A DNA stretch of 64,000 bases from an uncultured Paracoccaceae bacterium. Its GTDB lineage: Bacteria > Pseudomonadota > Alphaproteobacteria > Rhodobacterales > Rhodobacteraceae. The position numbers and the translations under genes were made by a program. This document shows, in pieces, positions 1-9,342 of the stretch. Position 1 is the stretch's first letter; each line of letters begins with the position of its first letter. Location of the stretch: the NCBI GenBank assembly GCA_947503925.1, contig CANNFQ010000008.1, positions 62,001 through 126,000 on the forward strand. The letters run 5' to 3'. The notes beneath the pieces were generated by a model. That model saw only the letters and a list, made by a program, of their open reading frames with translations, made no database searches and was not told the origin of the DNA.

Positions 1-1214
1 TGTCCTTAGCAGAAGAGCTGGAGATCGAGAACGCCTCCACCATGCGGAAGGGCGATATGATGTTTGCCATTCTCAAAGAACGGGCAGACGAGGAATGGAT
101 TATCGGAGGAGATGGCGTTCTGGAAGTGTTGCAAGACGGTTTTGGGTTCTTGCGGTCACCAGAGGCGAATTATCTGCCAGGACCTGATGATATCTATGTG
201 TCACCTGACATGATCCGGCAGCACTCTTTGCGGACGGGTGATACCGTCGAAGGTGTTATGAAAGAGCCGAATGACAATGAGCGTTACTTTGCGCTGACAT
301 CGGTTGAACAGATCAACTTTGAGGAGCCTGAGCGGGCGAAACACAAGGTCGCATTTGATAACCTGACACCGCTATATCCTGATGAGCGGCTGAATATGGA
401 AGTCGAGGACCCGACGATCAAGGATCGGTCTGCACGGATTATCGACCTCGTAGCACCGATAGGGAAAGGCCAGCGGTCTTTGATTGTGGCGCCGCCGCGG
501 ACAGGTAAGACGGTTCTATTACAGAACATCGCCAATTCGATCGAGAAGAACCATCCGGAATGCTATCTGATTGTGCTGTTGATTGATGAACGTCCCGAAG
601 AGGTGACGGATATGCAGCGGTCAGTGAAGGGCGAGGTTGTTTCATCAACCTTTGATGAGCCTGCGACGCGCCATGTTGCAGTGTCAGAGATGGTGATCGA
701 AAAGGCAAAACGCCTGGTAGAGCATAAGCGAGATGTTGTGATCCTGCTCGATTCGATCACACGTCTGGGACGGGCGTTTAACACGACTGTGCCATCATCG
801 GGTAAGGTATTGACCGGCGGTGTGGATGCCAATGCGTTGCAGCGACCAAAGCGGTTCTTTGGGGCGGCACGGAACATCGAAGAAGGTGGATCGCTGACGA
901 TCATCGCAACAGCGTTGATCGACACCGGGTCGCGGATGGATGAAGTGATCTTTGAAGAATTCAAGGGAACCGGCAATAGCGAGATTGTGCTGGATCGGAA
1001 AGTGGCCGATAAACGTGTGTTCCCGGCGATGGACATTCTGAAATCCGGGACGCGGAAGGAAGAGCTACTGGTAGATAAGGGCGATCTGGCCAAGACATAT
1101 GTGTTGCGGCGGATCCTGAATCCGATGGGAACAACTGATGCTATCGAATTCCTTTTGGGTAAGTTGAAGCAAACCAAAACTAATTCGGACTTCTTCGATT
1201 CGATGAATACCTAA
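1..1214 (+). CDS. rho: Transcription termination factor Rho (5' end outside window)
   Basis: Rho is the hexameric RNA-dependent ATPase that ends transcription of untranslated RNA. The reading frame is already open at base 3 and reads ...[16 protein letters not shown], the usual Rho N-terminal helical segment, so the ATG at base 42 is internal and the true start lies upstream of the window. 403 codons are visible. The cold-shock-like RNA-binding domain follows ([22 protein letters not shown]), then the Walker A motif APPRTGKT near bases 490-513 and the Walker B-type segment [13 protein letters not shown] near 575-615. The C-terminus is intact (FFDSMNT). mnmE follows after 31 bases in the same direction, so co-transcription is likely. 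Family identity is secure. Confidence 0.97.
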   Translation, partial: SLAEELEIENASTMRKGDMMFAILKERADEEWIIGGDGVLEVLQDGFGFLRSPEANYLPGPDDIYVSPDMIRQHSLRTGDTVEGVMKEPNDNERYFALTSVEQINFEEPERAKHKVAFDNLTPLYPDERLNMEVEDPTIKDRSARIIDLVAPIGKGQRSLIVAPPRTGKTVLLQNIANSIEKNHPECYLIVLLIDERPEEVTDMQRSVKGEVVSSTFDEPATRHVAVSEMVIEKAKRLVEHKRDVVILLDSITRLGRAFNTTVPSSGKVLTGGVDANALQRPKRFFGAARNIEEGGSLTIIATALIDTGSRMDEVIFEEFKGTGNSEIVLDRKVADKRVFPAMDILKSGTRKEELLVDKGDLAKTYVLRRILNPMGTTDAIEFLLGKLKQTKTNSDFFDSMNT

Positions 1215-1245
1215 ACTTATTGTTTATTAACAATGGGTTGATGTA

Positions 1246-2526
1246 ATGCAGACGATTTTTGCCTTAGCAACGGCCAAGGGACGATCCGGTGTTGCGATGA
1301 TACGCATATCCGGCCCGGATGCAGTGATCTGCGCCGCCGATGTGATGTTGTCTGTGCCTGATAAACGTGGAGTTCGGCAGATCTATGACAGTGATGGTTC
1401 GCTGCTGGATGAGGCGCTTGTCCTCCAATTTTCGGCGGGTCATAGCTTTACGGGTGAGCCAGTTATTGAACTGCATTTACATGGTAGCCCGGCCATCGTG
1501 GCGGCGGTGACACGACGGCTGGGGGAAGACAGCCGGCTGAGACCTGCGGAGGCAGGTGAGTTTACCCACCGCGCGTTGGATAACGGCCGATTGGATTTGG
1601 CACAGGTCGAGGGGCTTGCTGATCTGATTGATGCGGAAACAGAGTATCAACGCAAACAAGCGATGCGGGTCTTTTCGGGGGCTTTGGGTGGGCTTGTCGA
1701 TGATTGGCGCCGGGATTTGGTTCGGGCTGTTGCACTCCTGGAAGCAACGATTGATTTTGTTGACGAAGATGTGCCAGTTGATGTGACGCCAGAGGTGCTC
1801 TTGTTGCTTGAGCGGGTGAAGTCGCAAATGCAAGTTGAGATGACTGGCGTGCAGATGGCGGAGCGCGTGCGTGAAGGGTTCGAGGTTGTAATTATTGGCA
1901 AGCCGAATGTCGGTAAATCAACGTTGCTAAACAGGCTGGCACGGCGTGATGTTGCGATTACATCCGAAATTGCCGGAACAACGAGGGATGTTATTGAAGT
2001 CAGGATGGATATTGACGGTATTCCGGTGACTTTGCTTGATACCGCCGGGCTGCGAGATACGGATGATCATATTGAAAATCTGGGTGTGATCAGGGCGCGG
2101 GAGCGTGCTGCTCAGTCTGATTTATGTATCTATATGTTGGATGTAGATGAAGAGATGCCACATGATGTTGACAACAGAAGCATCGTTGTGCGGGCAAAAG
2201 ATGATCTGGGCGAGCATACTGAACTCTCGGTCTCTGGCCTGACAGGACAGGGCGTCGATGCGCTTATGGGGATAATTCGCGAAAGACTGGCTACGCAGGT
2301 GGGATCCATTGGGATCGCGATCCGGGAACGGCACCGGATAGCGTTAATGCGTGGCGCAGTAGAAATAGATGACGCCTTGGTAAAACTACGCAACAAGGAT
2401 GGGTTGCCCGAGATTACGGCGGAGCATATCTGGCGTGCTGTCCGTGCCGTGGATAGCCTTGTAGGGCGTGTTGATGTAGAAGATGTTCTTGATGAGATAT
2501 TTAGTAGCTTTTGCATCGGTAAGTAA
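1246..2526 (+). CDS. mnmE: tRNA modification GTPase MnmE (TrmE)
   Basis: MnmE works with MnmG to make 5-carboxymethylaminomethyluridine-type modifications at wobble U34 of tRNAs. The 426-residue protein has the folate-binding N-terminal domain, then a G domain with the G1 loop GKPNVGKS at residues 218-225 and the G3 motif DTAGLR at 265-270. It ends in the diagnostic FCIGK, whose Cys is catalytically needed. Length is near the family norm. It lies between rho and mnmG, with only three bases before the mnmG start, so the two partners of one enzyme complex are almost certainly co-expressed. Confidence 0.97.
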   Translation: MQTIFALATAKGRSGVAMIRISGPDAVICAADVMLSVPDKRGVRQIYDSDGSLLDEALVLQFSAGHSFTGEPVIELHLHGSPAIVAAVTRRLGEDSRLRPAEAGEFTHRALDNGRLDLAQVEGLADLIDAETEYQRKQAMRVFSGALGGLVDDWRRDLVRAVALLEATIDFVDEDVPVDVTPEVLLLLERVKSQMQVEMTGVQMAERVREGFEVVIIGKPNVGKSTLLNRLARRDVAITSEIAGTTRDVIEVRMDIDGIPVTLLDTAGLRDTDDHIENLGVIRARERAAQSDLCIYMLDVDEEMPHDVDNRSIVVRAKDDLGEHTELSVSGLTGQGVDALMGIIRERLATQVGSIGIAIRERHRIALMRGAVEIDDALVKLRNKDGLPEITAEHIWRAVRAVDSLVGRVDVEDVLDEIFSSFCIGK

Positions 2527-2529
2527 GAG

Positions 2530-4410
2530 GTGTTTCACGTGAAACATTCGCAATTTGATACTGTCGTTATTGGTGCTGGTCACGCTGGTGCCGAGGCGGC
2601 TCATGCATCTGCGCGTTATGGTGCCGAGACAGCACTGGTGACTCTGACAAGAGACTCAATTGGCGTGATGTCATGTAACCCTGCAATTGGCGGGCTAGGA
2701 AAAGGGCATCTGGTACGCGAGATTGACGCGCTTGACGGTGTCATGGGTCGCGTCGCGGATGCAGCAGGTATTCAATTTCGGCTCTTGAACCGGAAAAAGG
2801 GGCCTGCTGTTCAAGGTCCCCGGGCACAGTCAGATCGCGCATTGTATAAGGCCGCAATGCAGTATGAATTGGAAAATCGCGAAAATCTAACGATTCTGGA
2901 AGGTGAAGCTGTCGATCTACTGATGGATGGGGCGGCGGTGGTTGGCGTTGTGCTGCAAGACGGATCCGAAATCAGGGCACAAGCCGTTGTTTTAACAACA
3001 GGAACTTTCCTACGCGGTGTAATTCATATCGGCGATGTTTCGCGGCCTGGCGGGCGGATGGGTGACAAGCCATCAATCCGTATGGCAGAGCGGCTTGATG
3101 GGTTTGGATTGCCGCTGGGTCGCCTGAAAACCGGAACTCCACCACGGCTGGATGGAACAACCATCAACTGGGATCAATTGGAGCGTCAACCGTCCGATGA
3201 GCAGCCTAGCCTGTTTTCTTTCCTGTCAACCGATGTTGTTGCAAGGCAGATCGACTGCGGCATCACACACACCAATGAGGAAACGCACGACATCATAAGG
3301 GCAAATCTGGAACGCTCTGCCATGTATGGTGGTCATATTGATGGGATTGGCCCACGTTATTGCCCATCCATCGAAGACAAGATCGTCCGCTTTGCTGATA
3401 AAGCATCGCACCAAATTTTCCTTGAACCAGAAGGGCTTAGCGACAAGACCGTCTACCCGAATGGCATTTCGACATCATTGCCGGAGGATATTCAGGAAAG
3501 ATACGTCCGGTCCATCCATGGACTGGAGAGCGCTGTCATTCTGCAACCTGGCTATGCGATTGAATATGATTATGTCGACCCCCGCGCGCTACAACAAACG
3601 CTGGAGCTGAAGGATGTTCCCGGTCTATATCTTGCCGGGCAGATCAATGGTACCACCGGATACGAGGAAGCAGCGGCGCAAGGTCTGGTTGCTGGTATAA
3701 ACGCGGCCGCAAAATCTATGGGTAAGCCACCAATTCAGTTTAGCCGGAGGGAATCTTATATTGGCGTGATGATCGACGACCTGACGACAAGGGGCGTGAC
3801 TGAACCATATCGCATGTTTACATCTCGCGCTGAATTTCGGCTGTCTTTACGAGCCGATAACGCAGATCAGCGGTTGACGGAACGGGGTCGCGATATCGGG
3901 ATTGTAGGCAGAAATCGCTGGAACGCCTTTTCAAGAAAACGGGATGCCTTGGCACGTGCAAAGCAAACGCTTGCCGCGATCCAGCTGTCCGCCCGGGACA
4001 TCGCTGGATTGGGTACTAAGCTCAATGCAGATGGGCCGCGGCGGACTGCGCTCGATGCGTTGTCCTTGGCTGATTTTGATTTCGCACAGCTCGACCAACT
4101 CACTGAAAAGGCAGGACATTTCGATCCGGAAGTTCGCGAGCAGGTTAAAAAGGACGCGCTATATACGCATTACGTGGCACGGCAAGAACGGGAAATTGTC
4201 GCCATGGAGCGTGACGAAAAACGGATGATCCCGGTTGATTTTGACTATCGTCAGATCAACGGATTATCTCATGAAATTGCTACAAAACTCAGTAGAATAA
4301 GGCCAACGACAGTTGCACAAGCAAACCGCGTGGACGGAATGACACCTGCTGCGCTTCTACTTATCATCGGTGAGTTGAAGCGGAAACAGCCACCACTGAC
4401 CGGAACATAA
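2530..4410 (+). CDS. mnmG: tRNA uridine-5-carboxymethylaminomethyl modification enzyme MnmG (GidA)
   Basis: This is the FAD-binding partner of MnmE in wobble-uridine modification. The 626-residue protein opens with a dinucleotide-binding motif ([13 protein letters not shown]), carries the family signature [24 protein letters not shown] and the later [21 protein letters not shown] segment, and is full length. The chosen start is GTG at 2530, giving MFHVKH. To my knowledge relatives commonly begin with the same peptide from an ATG at this position. A purine-rich stretch (AAGAGG, 2525-2530) would suit the in-frame GTG at 2539 better, so the start is uncertain by three codons. The first codons are themselves a perfect parS-like palindrome (2531-2546). 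Confidence 0.96.
   Translation: MFHVKHSQFDTVVIGAGHAGAEAAHASARYGAETALVTLTRDSIGVMSCNPAIGGLGKGHLVREIDALDGVMGRVADAAGIQFRLLNRKKGPAVQGPRAQSDRALYKAAMQYELENRENLTILEGEAVDLLMDGAAVVGVVLQDGSEIRAQAVVLTTGTFLRGVIHIGDVSRPGGRMGDKPSIRMAERLDGFGLPLGRLKTGTPPRLDGTTINWDQLERQPSDEQPSLFSFLSTDVVARQIDCGITHTNEETHDIIRANLERSAMYGGHIDGIGPRYCPSIEDKIVRFADKASHQIFLEPEGLSDKTVYPNGISTSLPEDIQERYVRSIHGLESAVILQPGYAIEYDYVDPRALQQTLELKDVPGLYLAGQINGTTGYEEAAAQGLVAGINAAAKSMGKPPIQFSRRESYIGVMIDDLTTRGVTEPYRMFTSRAEFRLSLRADNADQRLTERGRDIGIVGRNRWNAFSRKRDALARAKQTLAAIQLSARDIAGLGTKLNADGPRRTALDALSLADFDFAQLDQLTEKAGHFDPEVREQVKKDALYTHYVARQEREIVAMERDEKRMIPVDFDYRQINGLSHEIATKLSRIRPTTVAQANRVDGMTPAALLLIIGELKRKQPPLTGT
2531..2546. promoter_or_regulatory. parS: parS-like ParB-binding site 1 (inside mnmG start)
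   Basis: TGTTTCACGTGAAACA is a perfect 16-bp palindrome and matches the well-known bacterial chromosomal parS consensus at every base. It occupies the first codons of mnmG and encodes the F-H-V-K-H part of its N-terminus. parA and parB lie about 2.5-3.3 kb downstream, which fits a chromosomal partition centromere. ParB binding itself is inferred. Confidence 0.9.
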
Positions 4411-4413
4411 ATC

Positions 4414-5031
4414 ATGACGGCGACAGTCGGTGGGCTAGACGTTTCACGTGAAACATATGAACGGTTAGAGGATTTTTCGGCATTAGTTCTAAAATGGACG
4501 GCAAAGATCAACCTCATTGCAACCGTGACAACAGACCAAATCTGGACCCGACACATCGAAGATTCTGCCATGATCTACGGGTTTGCCGATAAAAACGCAG
4601 TCAAATGGACCGATATCGGCAGCGGTGGGGGTTTTCCCGGCATTGTCGTTGCCATCCTGGCAAAGGAAAATGCACCCGATACCCAGATCACATTGATAGA
4701 AAGCGATCAGCGCAAGGCAACATTTCTCCGAACAGCAATCAGAAACCTTAGTCTGAACGCTATCGTTCTCGCTGAAAGGATTGAAAAAGCACCAAAGCAA
4801 GAAGCAGATATTGTATCAGCAAGGGCTCTTGCACCACTATCTGGGATGATGCCGTTGCTCAATCGCCACCTGTCTGAAACCGGATCCGCACTTCTCCACA
4901 AGGGCAGGCGCTATCAACAAGAAATCGCCCAAGCACGCCAAAGCTGGTCCTTTGACCTTGAAGAATATCCCAGTTTCACTGATCCTGACGCACGACTCCT
5001 CAAAATCAAAGGGATCTCTGAACGTGAATAG
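4414..5031 (+). CDS. rsmG: 16S rRNA (guanine-N7) methyltransferase RsmG (GidB)
   Basis: RsmG methylates N7 of G527 (E. coli numbering) in 16S rRNA using S-adenosylmethionine. The 205-residue protein has the family's N-terminal helix (RLEDFSALVLKWTAKINLI) and the SAM-binding motif DIGSGGGFPG (residues 67-76). Start is ATG at 4414, three bases after the mnmG stop. Codons 10-15 (DVSRET) are written by a second near-perfect parS palindrome. The 3' end overlaps the likely parA start, as in a tightly coupled operon. Confidence 0.95.
   Translation: MTATVGGLDVSRETYERLEDFSALVLKWTAKINLIATVTTDQIWTRHIEDSAMIYGFADKNAVKWTDIGSGGGFPGIVVAILAKENAPDTQITLIESDQRKATFLRTAIRNLSLNAIVLAERIEKAPKQEADIVSARALAPLSGMMPLLNRHLSETGSALLHKGRRYQQEIAQARQSWSFDLEEYPSFTDPDARLLKIKGISERE
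4440..4455. promoter_or_regulatory. parS: parS-like ParB-binding site 2 (inside rsmG)
   Basis: CGTTTCACGTGAAACA matches the 16-bp parS consensus at 15 of 16 positions (first base C instead of T); the inner 14 bases are a perfect palindrome. It lies about 1.9 kb from the site in mnmG and about 0.6 kb before parA. It is also coding, giving V-S-R-E-T in RsmG. Function is inferred from the consensus and the nearby parAB genes. Confidence 0.85.
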
Positions 5032-5845
5032 TGGCGCGCTAAAAACCCCAAAAATTATCGCCATCGCGAATCAAAAAGGTGGGGTCGGGAAAACAACAAC
5101 AACAATCAATCTCGGTGCGGCACTGGCCGAAAGACGACAAAAGGTCCTTCTGATCGATCTTGATCCGCAGGGTAATGCCTCCACCGGCCTTGGTGTCGGT
5201 TCAGATCAACGCGATATTACCACTTACGACCTCCTTTCCGGCGACGCGACGTTGCATGATGCAGTCCAGAAAACGACCGTCAAAAACCTCTTTATTGTTC
5301 CGGCAACCACCGATCTCAGCTCGGCTGATATTGAGCTGATTGATAACGAAAAACGTAGTTTTCTTCTAAAAGACGTGCTCAACAATACTGATCAAGCGGC
5401 GCGCGAATTCGACTATATCTTGATTGATTGTCCACCATCACTCAACATATTGACGGTAAACGCGATGGTCGCGGCAGGATCCATTATTGTCCCACTGCAA
5501 AGTGAATTCTTCGCTCTCGAAGGGCTATCGCAGCTGATCCTCACTATGCGCGACGTTCGGCAAAGCGCAAATCCGGGACTCCGGATCGAAGGCATCGCGC
5601 TCACCATGTATGACAGCCGTAACAATCTGTCGCTCCAGGTCGAAGACGACGCGCGCGAAAATATGGGTGACATGGTGTTCAAAACCGTCATCCCTCGTAA
5701 TGTCCGGTTGAGCGAGGCTCCATCCTTCGCAATCCCGGTTCTGGAATATGATCCAACCTCCAAAGGCAGCGTGGCTTACCGGGCATTGGCTAAGGAAGTT
5801 ATTGATAAATATAAGAAAAAAGGAAAATTGAAACATGGCGCGTAG
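5024..5845 (+). CDS. parA: Chromosome partitioning ATPase ParA
   Basis: ParA is a deviant-Walker ATPase that moves ParB-parS complexes during chromosome segregation. I chose the GTG at 5024, which overlaps the rsmG stop region and has AAAGGGA about ten bases upstream. It gives 273 residues, the usual chromosomal ParA length. The open frame extends back to 4952 but that part overlaps rsmG. The protein shows KGGVGKTT at residues 18-25 (with the deviant-Walker Lys), the switch segment LIDLDPQGNASTGLG and IDCPPSLNILTVNA. The stop overlaps the parB start by 11 bases, so ParA and ParB are translationally linked. Confidence 0.96.
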   Translation: MNSGALKTPKIIAIANQKGGVGKTTTTINLGAALAERRQKVLLIDLDPQGNASTGLGVGSDQRDITTYDLLSGDATLHDAVQKTTVKNLFIVPATTDLSSADIELIDNEKRSFLLKDVLNNTDQAAREFDYILIDCPPSLNILTVNAMVAAGSIIVPLQSEFFALEGLSQLILTMRDVRQSANPGLRIEGIALTMYDSRNNLSLQVEDDARENMGDMVFKTVIPRNVRLSEAPSFAIPVLEYDPTSKGSVAYRALAKEVIDKYKKKGKLKHGA

Positions 5846-6719
5846 TACCAAAAAAACCCGTGGCCTTGGCCGTGGCCTCTCCGCGCTCATGTCAGATGTC
5901 GCCGCGGAAGAAGGAGCAAACGCCCTACCGTCTCGCGCGGACCTGCAAGTGCCCATCGAACAGGTTCAGCCCAACCCTGATCAGCCCCGACGCAGTTTCG
6001 ATCAGGACGCATTGGATGAACTGGCCGCTTCAATTCGGGAAAAAGGTGTCATCCAACCGCTGATCGTGCGTCGTGGTAGCGCTCCCAACACATATGAAAT
6101 CGTTGCCGGTGAACGAAGGTGGCGTGCGTCGCAGCTGGCTAAACTGCACGAAATACCAGTGATTCTACGGGATTACGACGATACCGAGGTCCTTGAAATC
6201 GCGATCATCGAAAACATCCAGCGGGCCGATCTCAACCCCGTGGATGAGGCCGCCGGCTACCGCCAATTGATCGACCGTTTCGGGCATACACAGGAACAAT
6301 TGGCTACGGCTTTGGGCAAAAGCCGTAGCCATATCGCCAACCTGATGCGGCTTCTTTCTTTGCCGGATGAGGTACAGAATTACCTCATCACAGGCGCGCT
6401 GTCAGCCGGGCATGCAAGAGCACTTGTCGGCCATGACCAGGCAGCGCAGCTAGCCCGAGAAATCATCCAGCGCAACCTGTCAGTGCGTGAAACCGAACGA
6501 TTGGCGAAACACGGGCCCGCAATCACTAAACGCGCGAAACCCGGTGCGCCCGTGACCAAAGACGCTGACACCGTTCAGGTCGAAAACGAAATGACAGCGA
6601 CCCTGGGCATGAAGGTCACGATTGATCACAAGGCAGGATCAGAAGGCGGCAAATTGTCGATCAGCTATAAATCGCTCGAACAGCTCGACGATCTCTTGCG
6701 CTCCCTTTCCGGTCATTGA
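5835..6719 (+). CDS. parB: Chromosome partitioning protein ParB
   Basis: ParB binds parS and spreads as a CTP-dependent clamp. The 294-residue protein starts with the KKTRGLGRGLSALM segment typical of alphaproteobacterial ParB. It has the nucleotide-binding motif GERRWR at residues 92-97, ENIQRADLNP at 126-135 and a helix-turn-helix around 155-175, followed by a C-terminal dimerisation region. Both parS-like sites of this window lie upstream in the same operon, so ParB probably loads next to its own gene. parB is the last gene of the rho-parB run; hemW converges on it. Confidence 0.96.
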   Translation: MARSTKKTRGLGRGLSALMSDVAAEEGANALPSRADLQVPIEQVQPNPDQPRRSFDQDALDELAASIREKGVIQPLIVRRGSAPNTYEIVAGERRWRASQLAKLHEIPVILRDYDDTEVLEIAIIENIQRADLNPVDEAAGYRQLIDRFGHTQEQLATALGKSRSHIANLMRLLSLPDEVQNYLITGALSAGHARALVGHDQAAQLAREIIQRNLSVRETERLAKHGPAITKRAKPGAPVTKDADTVQVENEMTATLGMKVTIDHKAGSEGGKLSISYKSLEQLDDLLRSLSGH

Positions 6720-6727
6720 TCGGCAAT

Positions 6728-6766
6728 TATAGCATTTGATGAAATACCTGAAACATCACGCATCAA
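6728..6766 (+). repeat. Interspersed repeat, copy A (diverged)
   Basis: Bases 6728-6766 read TATAGCATTTGATGAAATAC then CTGAAACATCACGCATCA and match copy B (19628-19680) except for a handful of mostly C/T and G/A changes. The copy lies just after parB and runs into the hemW stop codon (TCA at 6763-6765 on the plus strand). It is the most diverged and shortest of three copies. No coding potential is evident. Confidence 0.75.
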
Positions 6767-7920
6767 TCTCCCAACAGCATGCGTAAAACGGCATTCAAAA
6801 CTGGGCGACCGCGCCCAGTGACGCGCAGCCGTTGCTGATCGTAAGTAACGAACTCATTATTACATAGCATATTGATATTATTTATTAAATTCTGATCATT
6901 CTCAAATCCAAACCGGGTCAGATCAACCCCCTCCGTCAACCGCATACCCATCAATAGGCACTCGGTCCGCTGCGCCTCGATATCCAACAGCTCACGCGGC
7001 GCCTCACCGTGCCCCTCACGCACGACCTGCTGCAACCACGCCATCGGGGCCAGTGGCGTCGATGTAGCATAGCGTTTTCCGTCAATCGTCAACCGGCCAT
7101 GCGCCCCCGGCCCGATCCCGGCATAATCACCATAGCGCCAATAGATCAGGTTATGGATACTCTCGGCGCCCGTCGGGGCATGGTTTGAAATCTCGTAACC
7201 GTCATAACCCGCAGCCCCACAAATATCCTGTGTGACCGCGTACATGTCCGCCGCATCATCATCATCAGGCAGGTCGCGCAGTTTGCCTGCTGCATATCGG
7301 TCGCCAAAGGCTGTGCCTTCTTCAATCGTCAATTGGTACAACGACAGATGATCAACCGCCATGGACAGGGCCGATCCCAACTCTGCCTTCCAATCCGCAA
7401 GGCCCTGACCTTGCCTGGCATAGATCAAGTCAAAACTAACCCGATCAAAGGCATTCCGAGCCATATCAAACGCGGCCAACGCTTCGGAGGCGGAATGCAA
7501 CCGCCCCAATCGCTTCAAATCCGCATCATTCAGTGCCTGAATACCCATCGACACACGGTTCACCCCGGCATCGCGGTACCCGGCGAACCTGCCTGCCTCC
7601 ACGGATGTCGGATTTGCCTCCAATGTGATTTCAATATTGTTCGCGCAGCTCCATGTTGCACGTATTTTGGTTAAAATCGCATCAACTGTAGCGGGGTCCA
7701 TCATGCTGGGCGTGCCGCCGCCAAAGAAAACGGACCGCAGCACACGGCCCTGCGTTTGGGCGCCAACCCGATCAATTTCGGTCAGATATGCCGTTTCCCA
7801 CGCCTTTTGGTCGATCGCCGCGACAACATGGGAGTTGAAGTCGCAATAGGGGCATTTCGCCTGACAAAACGGCCAGTGGATATAGAGGCCAAAGCCCCCG
7901 TATTCCCAATCTTCAGCCAA
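6763..7920 (-). CDS. hemW: Radical SAM haem chaperone HemW (HemN-like)
   Basis: This is a radical-SAM protein of the HemN/HemW family. The 385-residue length and the N-terminus (GLYIHWPFCQAKCPYCDFNS) fit HemW, thought to insert haem into respiratory enzymes, better than the longer coproporphyrinogen oxidase HemN. The 4Fe-4S cluster cysteines are C19, C23 and C26 (CX3CX2C). VFFGGGTPS and EANP motifs follow. The C-terminal stretch at 6838-6905 is locally AT-rich and rich in Asn codons compared with the rest. It overlaps rdgB by eight bases and forms a minus-strand run rph-rdgB-hemW. Confusion with HemN is the main alternative. Confidence 0.92.
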   Translation of the reverse strand: MAEDWEYGGFGLYIHWPFCQAKCPYCDFNSHVVAAIDQKAWETAYLTEIDRVGAQTQGRVLRSVFFGGGTPSMMDPATVDAILTKIRATWSCANNIEITLEANPTSVEAGRFAGYRDAGVNRVSMGIQALNDADLKRLGRLHSASEALAAFDMARNAFDRVSFDLIYARQGQGLADWKAELGSALSMAVDHLSLYQLTIEEGTAFGDRYAAGKLRDLPDDDDAADMYAVTQDICGAAGYDGYEISNHAPTGAESIHNLIYWRYGDYAGIGPGAHGRLTIDGKRYATSTPLAPMAWLQQVVREGHGEAPRELLDIEAQRTECLLMGMRLTEGVDLTRFGFENDQNLINNINMLCNNEFVTYDQQRLRVTGRGRPVLNAVLRMLLGD

Positions 7921-8518
7921 AACAGGCTTTCAACTTACCAAACGCATCCGCCCGATGGCTGATCTTGTTCTTTTCCCAGCGATCCATCTCACCAAATGTC
8001 TGGCTATAGCCATCAGGTTGAAAAATGGGGTCATAGCCATGGCCCTGATCGCCGCGCATGGGCCAAACGATCTGTCCCTGCATCACCCCGGGAAACACCT
8101 CGTCATGACCATCCGGCCAGGCCAGCACCAAGGTACAGCAAAACCGGGCGGTGCGGGGAAATGGGGCACCCGCTGCCTCCAATTCGGCCCAGGCCCGTTC
8201 CATCGCCATCACGAAATCACGACCGGCCGGGGTCTCTGCCCAATCGGCGGTATACACACCGGGCGCACCACCCAACCCGTCAATCTCAATCCCGCTGTCG
8301 TCCGCCAAGGCAGGCAACCCCGTGGCATGCGCTGCTGCATGCGCCTTGATCCTTGCGTTACCCACAAATGTGGTCTCGGTCTCCTCCGGCTCCGGCAGGC
8401 CGTGATCAGCATTGGACGTCAGACTAACACCATAAGGGGACAAAAGATCGGCAATCTCTTCCAGCTTTCCCGTGTTATGGGTCGCCACAACCAGTCGATC
8501 ACCGTCAAACCGACGCAT
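7913..8518 (-). CDS. rdgB: Non-canonical purine NTP pyrophosphatase RdgB (XTP/dITP diphosphatase)
   Basis: RdgB hydrolyses dITP, XTP and similar damaged nucleotides to monophosphates, keeping them out of DNA and RNA. The 201-residue protein starts with the substrate-binding motif VVATHNTGKLEEI, has the catalytic segment ALADDSGIEIDGLGGAPGVY and ends with the base-recognition motif ISHRADAFGKL. Its start codon touches the rph stop codon (shared base 8518), and its end overlaps hemW, so the three genes form one tightly packed unit. Confidence 0.95.
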   Translation of the reverse strand: MRRFDGDRLVVATHNTGKLEEIADLLSPYGVSLTSNADHGLPEPEETETTFVGNARIKAHAAAHATGLPALADDSGIEIDGLGGAPGVYTADWAETPAGRDFVMAMERAWAELEAAGAPFPRTARFCCTLVLAWPDGHDEVFPGVMQGQIVWPMRGDQGHGYDPIFQPDGYSQTFGEMDRWEKNKISHRADAFGKLKACFG

Positions 8519-9225
8519 TAAGCCACCGCAGCCAACTGGGCGGCGGTCAGCTCAGAAACACCCTTTTCCGCCAAATCAAGCAGGCCATCCATCTGCGCAC
8601 GACTAAAGACAGACCCTTCCGCCGACATCTGCACTTCGATCAGCTTCCCGCCGGTCATGACAAAATTGCCGTCCACGCCCGCCTCACTATCCTCCGGATA
8701 ATCCAGATCCAGCACTTCCTGGCCTGCATAAATCCCACATGAAATCGCAGCCACCGGATCAACCAACGGGTCAGAAACCACATCACCGGCCTTCATCAGC
8801 TTCTGCACGGCCAGCTTCAGCGCCACCCAACCGCCGGTAATCGACGCGCAGCGGGTACCACCATCAGCCTGGATCACATCACAATCGACAACAATCTGCC
8901 GTTCACCAAGGGCGACCCGATCCACACCAGCACGCAAGGACCGACCAATCAAACGCTGAATCTCCTGCGTGCGACCCGATTGACCATTCTTCGCCTCACG
9001 GCGCATGCGGGTATTCGTCGCACGGGGCAGCATGCCATACTCGGCAGTCACCCAGCCAAGCCCGGAATTCTTCAAAAACGGCGGCACACGTTCATCAATC
9101 GTGGCCGTACACAACACATGGGTATTCCCGCATTTGATCAGGCAGGACCCTTCCGCATGCATGGTCACACCGGTTTCAATGGAAATTGCACGCATTTCGT
9201 TCGTCTGGCGGCCAGATGGGCGCAT
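8518..9225 (-). CDS. rph: Ribonuclease PH
   Basis: RNase PH is a phosphate-dependent 3'-5' exoribonuclease that trims tRNA 3' ends. The start chosen is ATG at 9225 ([12 protein letters not shown]), with AGGAGA about six bases upstream. The open frame reaches 9333 but the added part overlaps the hrcA upstream region. This gives 235 residues, the normal length. Visible motifs are [48 protein letters not shown] and [16 protein letters not shown]. It is divergent from hrcA, with 117 bases between start codons. Confidence 0.95.
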   Translation of the reverse strand: MRPSGRQTNEMRAISIETGVTMHAEGSCLIKCGNTHVLCTATIDERVPPFLKNSGLGWVTAEYGMLPRATNTRMRREAKNGQSGRTQEIQRLIGRSLRAGVDRVALGERQIVVDCDVIQADGGTRCASITGGWVALKLAVQKLMKAGDVVSDPLVDPVAAISCGIYAGQEVLDLDYPEDSEAGVDGNFVMTGGKLIEVQMSAEGSVFSRAQMDGLLDLAEKGVSELTAAQLAAVA

Positions 9226-9288
9226 GGGGTCTCTCCTGTTCCTGTTTGGCCACCCGATACGCTGATGCATGGCAAAATCCAACCCCGA

Positions 9289-9316
9289 TTGACGCCGCTG
9301 CCACTTTGGCTTTAAT
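9289..9316 (+). promoter_or_regulatory. Candidate sigma-70-type promoter for hrcA-grpE
   Basis: TTGACG (9289-9294) and TTTAAT (9311-9316) are separated by 16 bases and lie 26 bases before the hrcA ATG. The boxes match the vegetative consensus at five of six positions each. I saw no CIRCE inverted repeat (TTAGCACTC...GAGTGCTAA) here, so hrcA autoregulation is not evident from this sequence. Confidence 0.4.
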
Positions 9317-9342
9317 TGGCCCGCCCTGACCACGTGGATTCC

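Noticed and set aside
3326-4228. Open frames of 94 codons on the plus strand inside mnmG in other frames
   Set aside because: Frame shadows of a full-length conserved gene.
9226-9333. Longer rph start at 9333
   Set aside because: The extra 36 residues are not conserved-looking and overlap the hrcA promoter region, while ATG 9225 has a good AGGAGA site.
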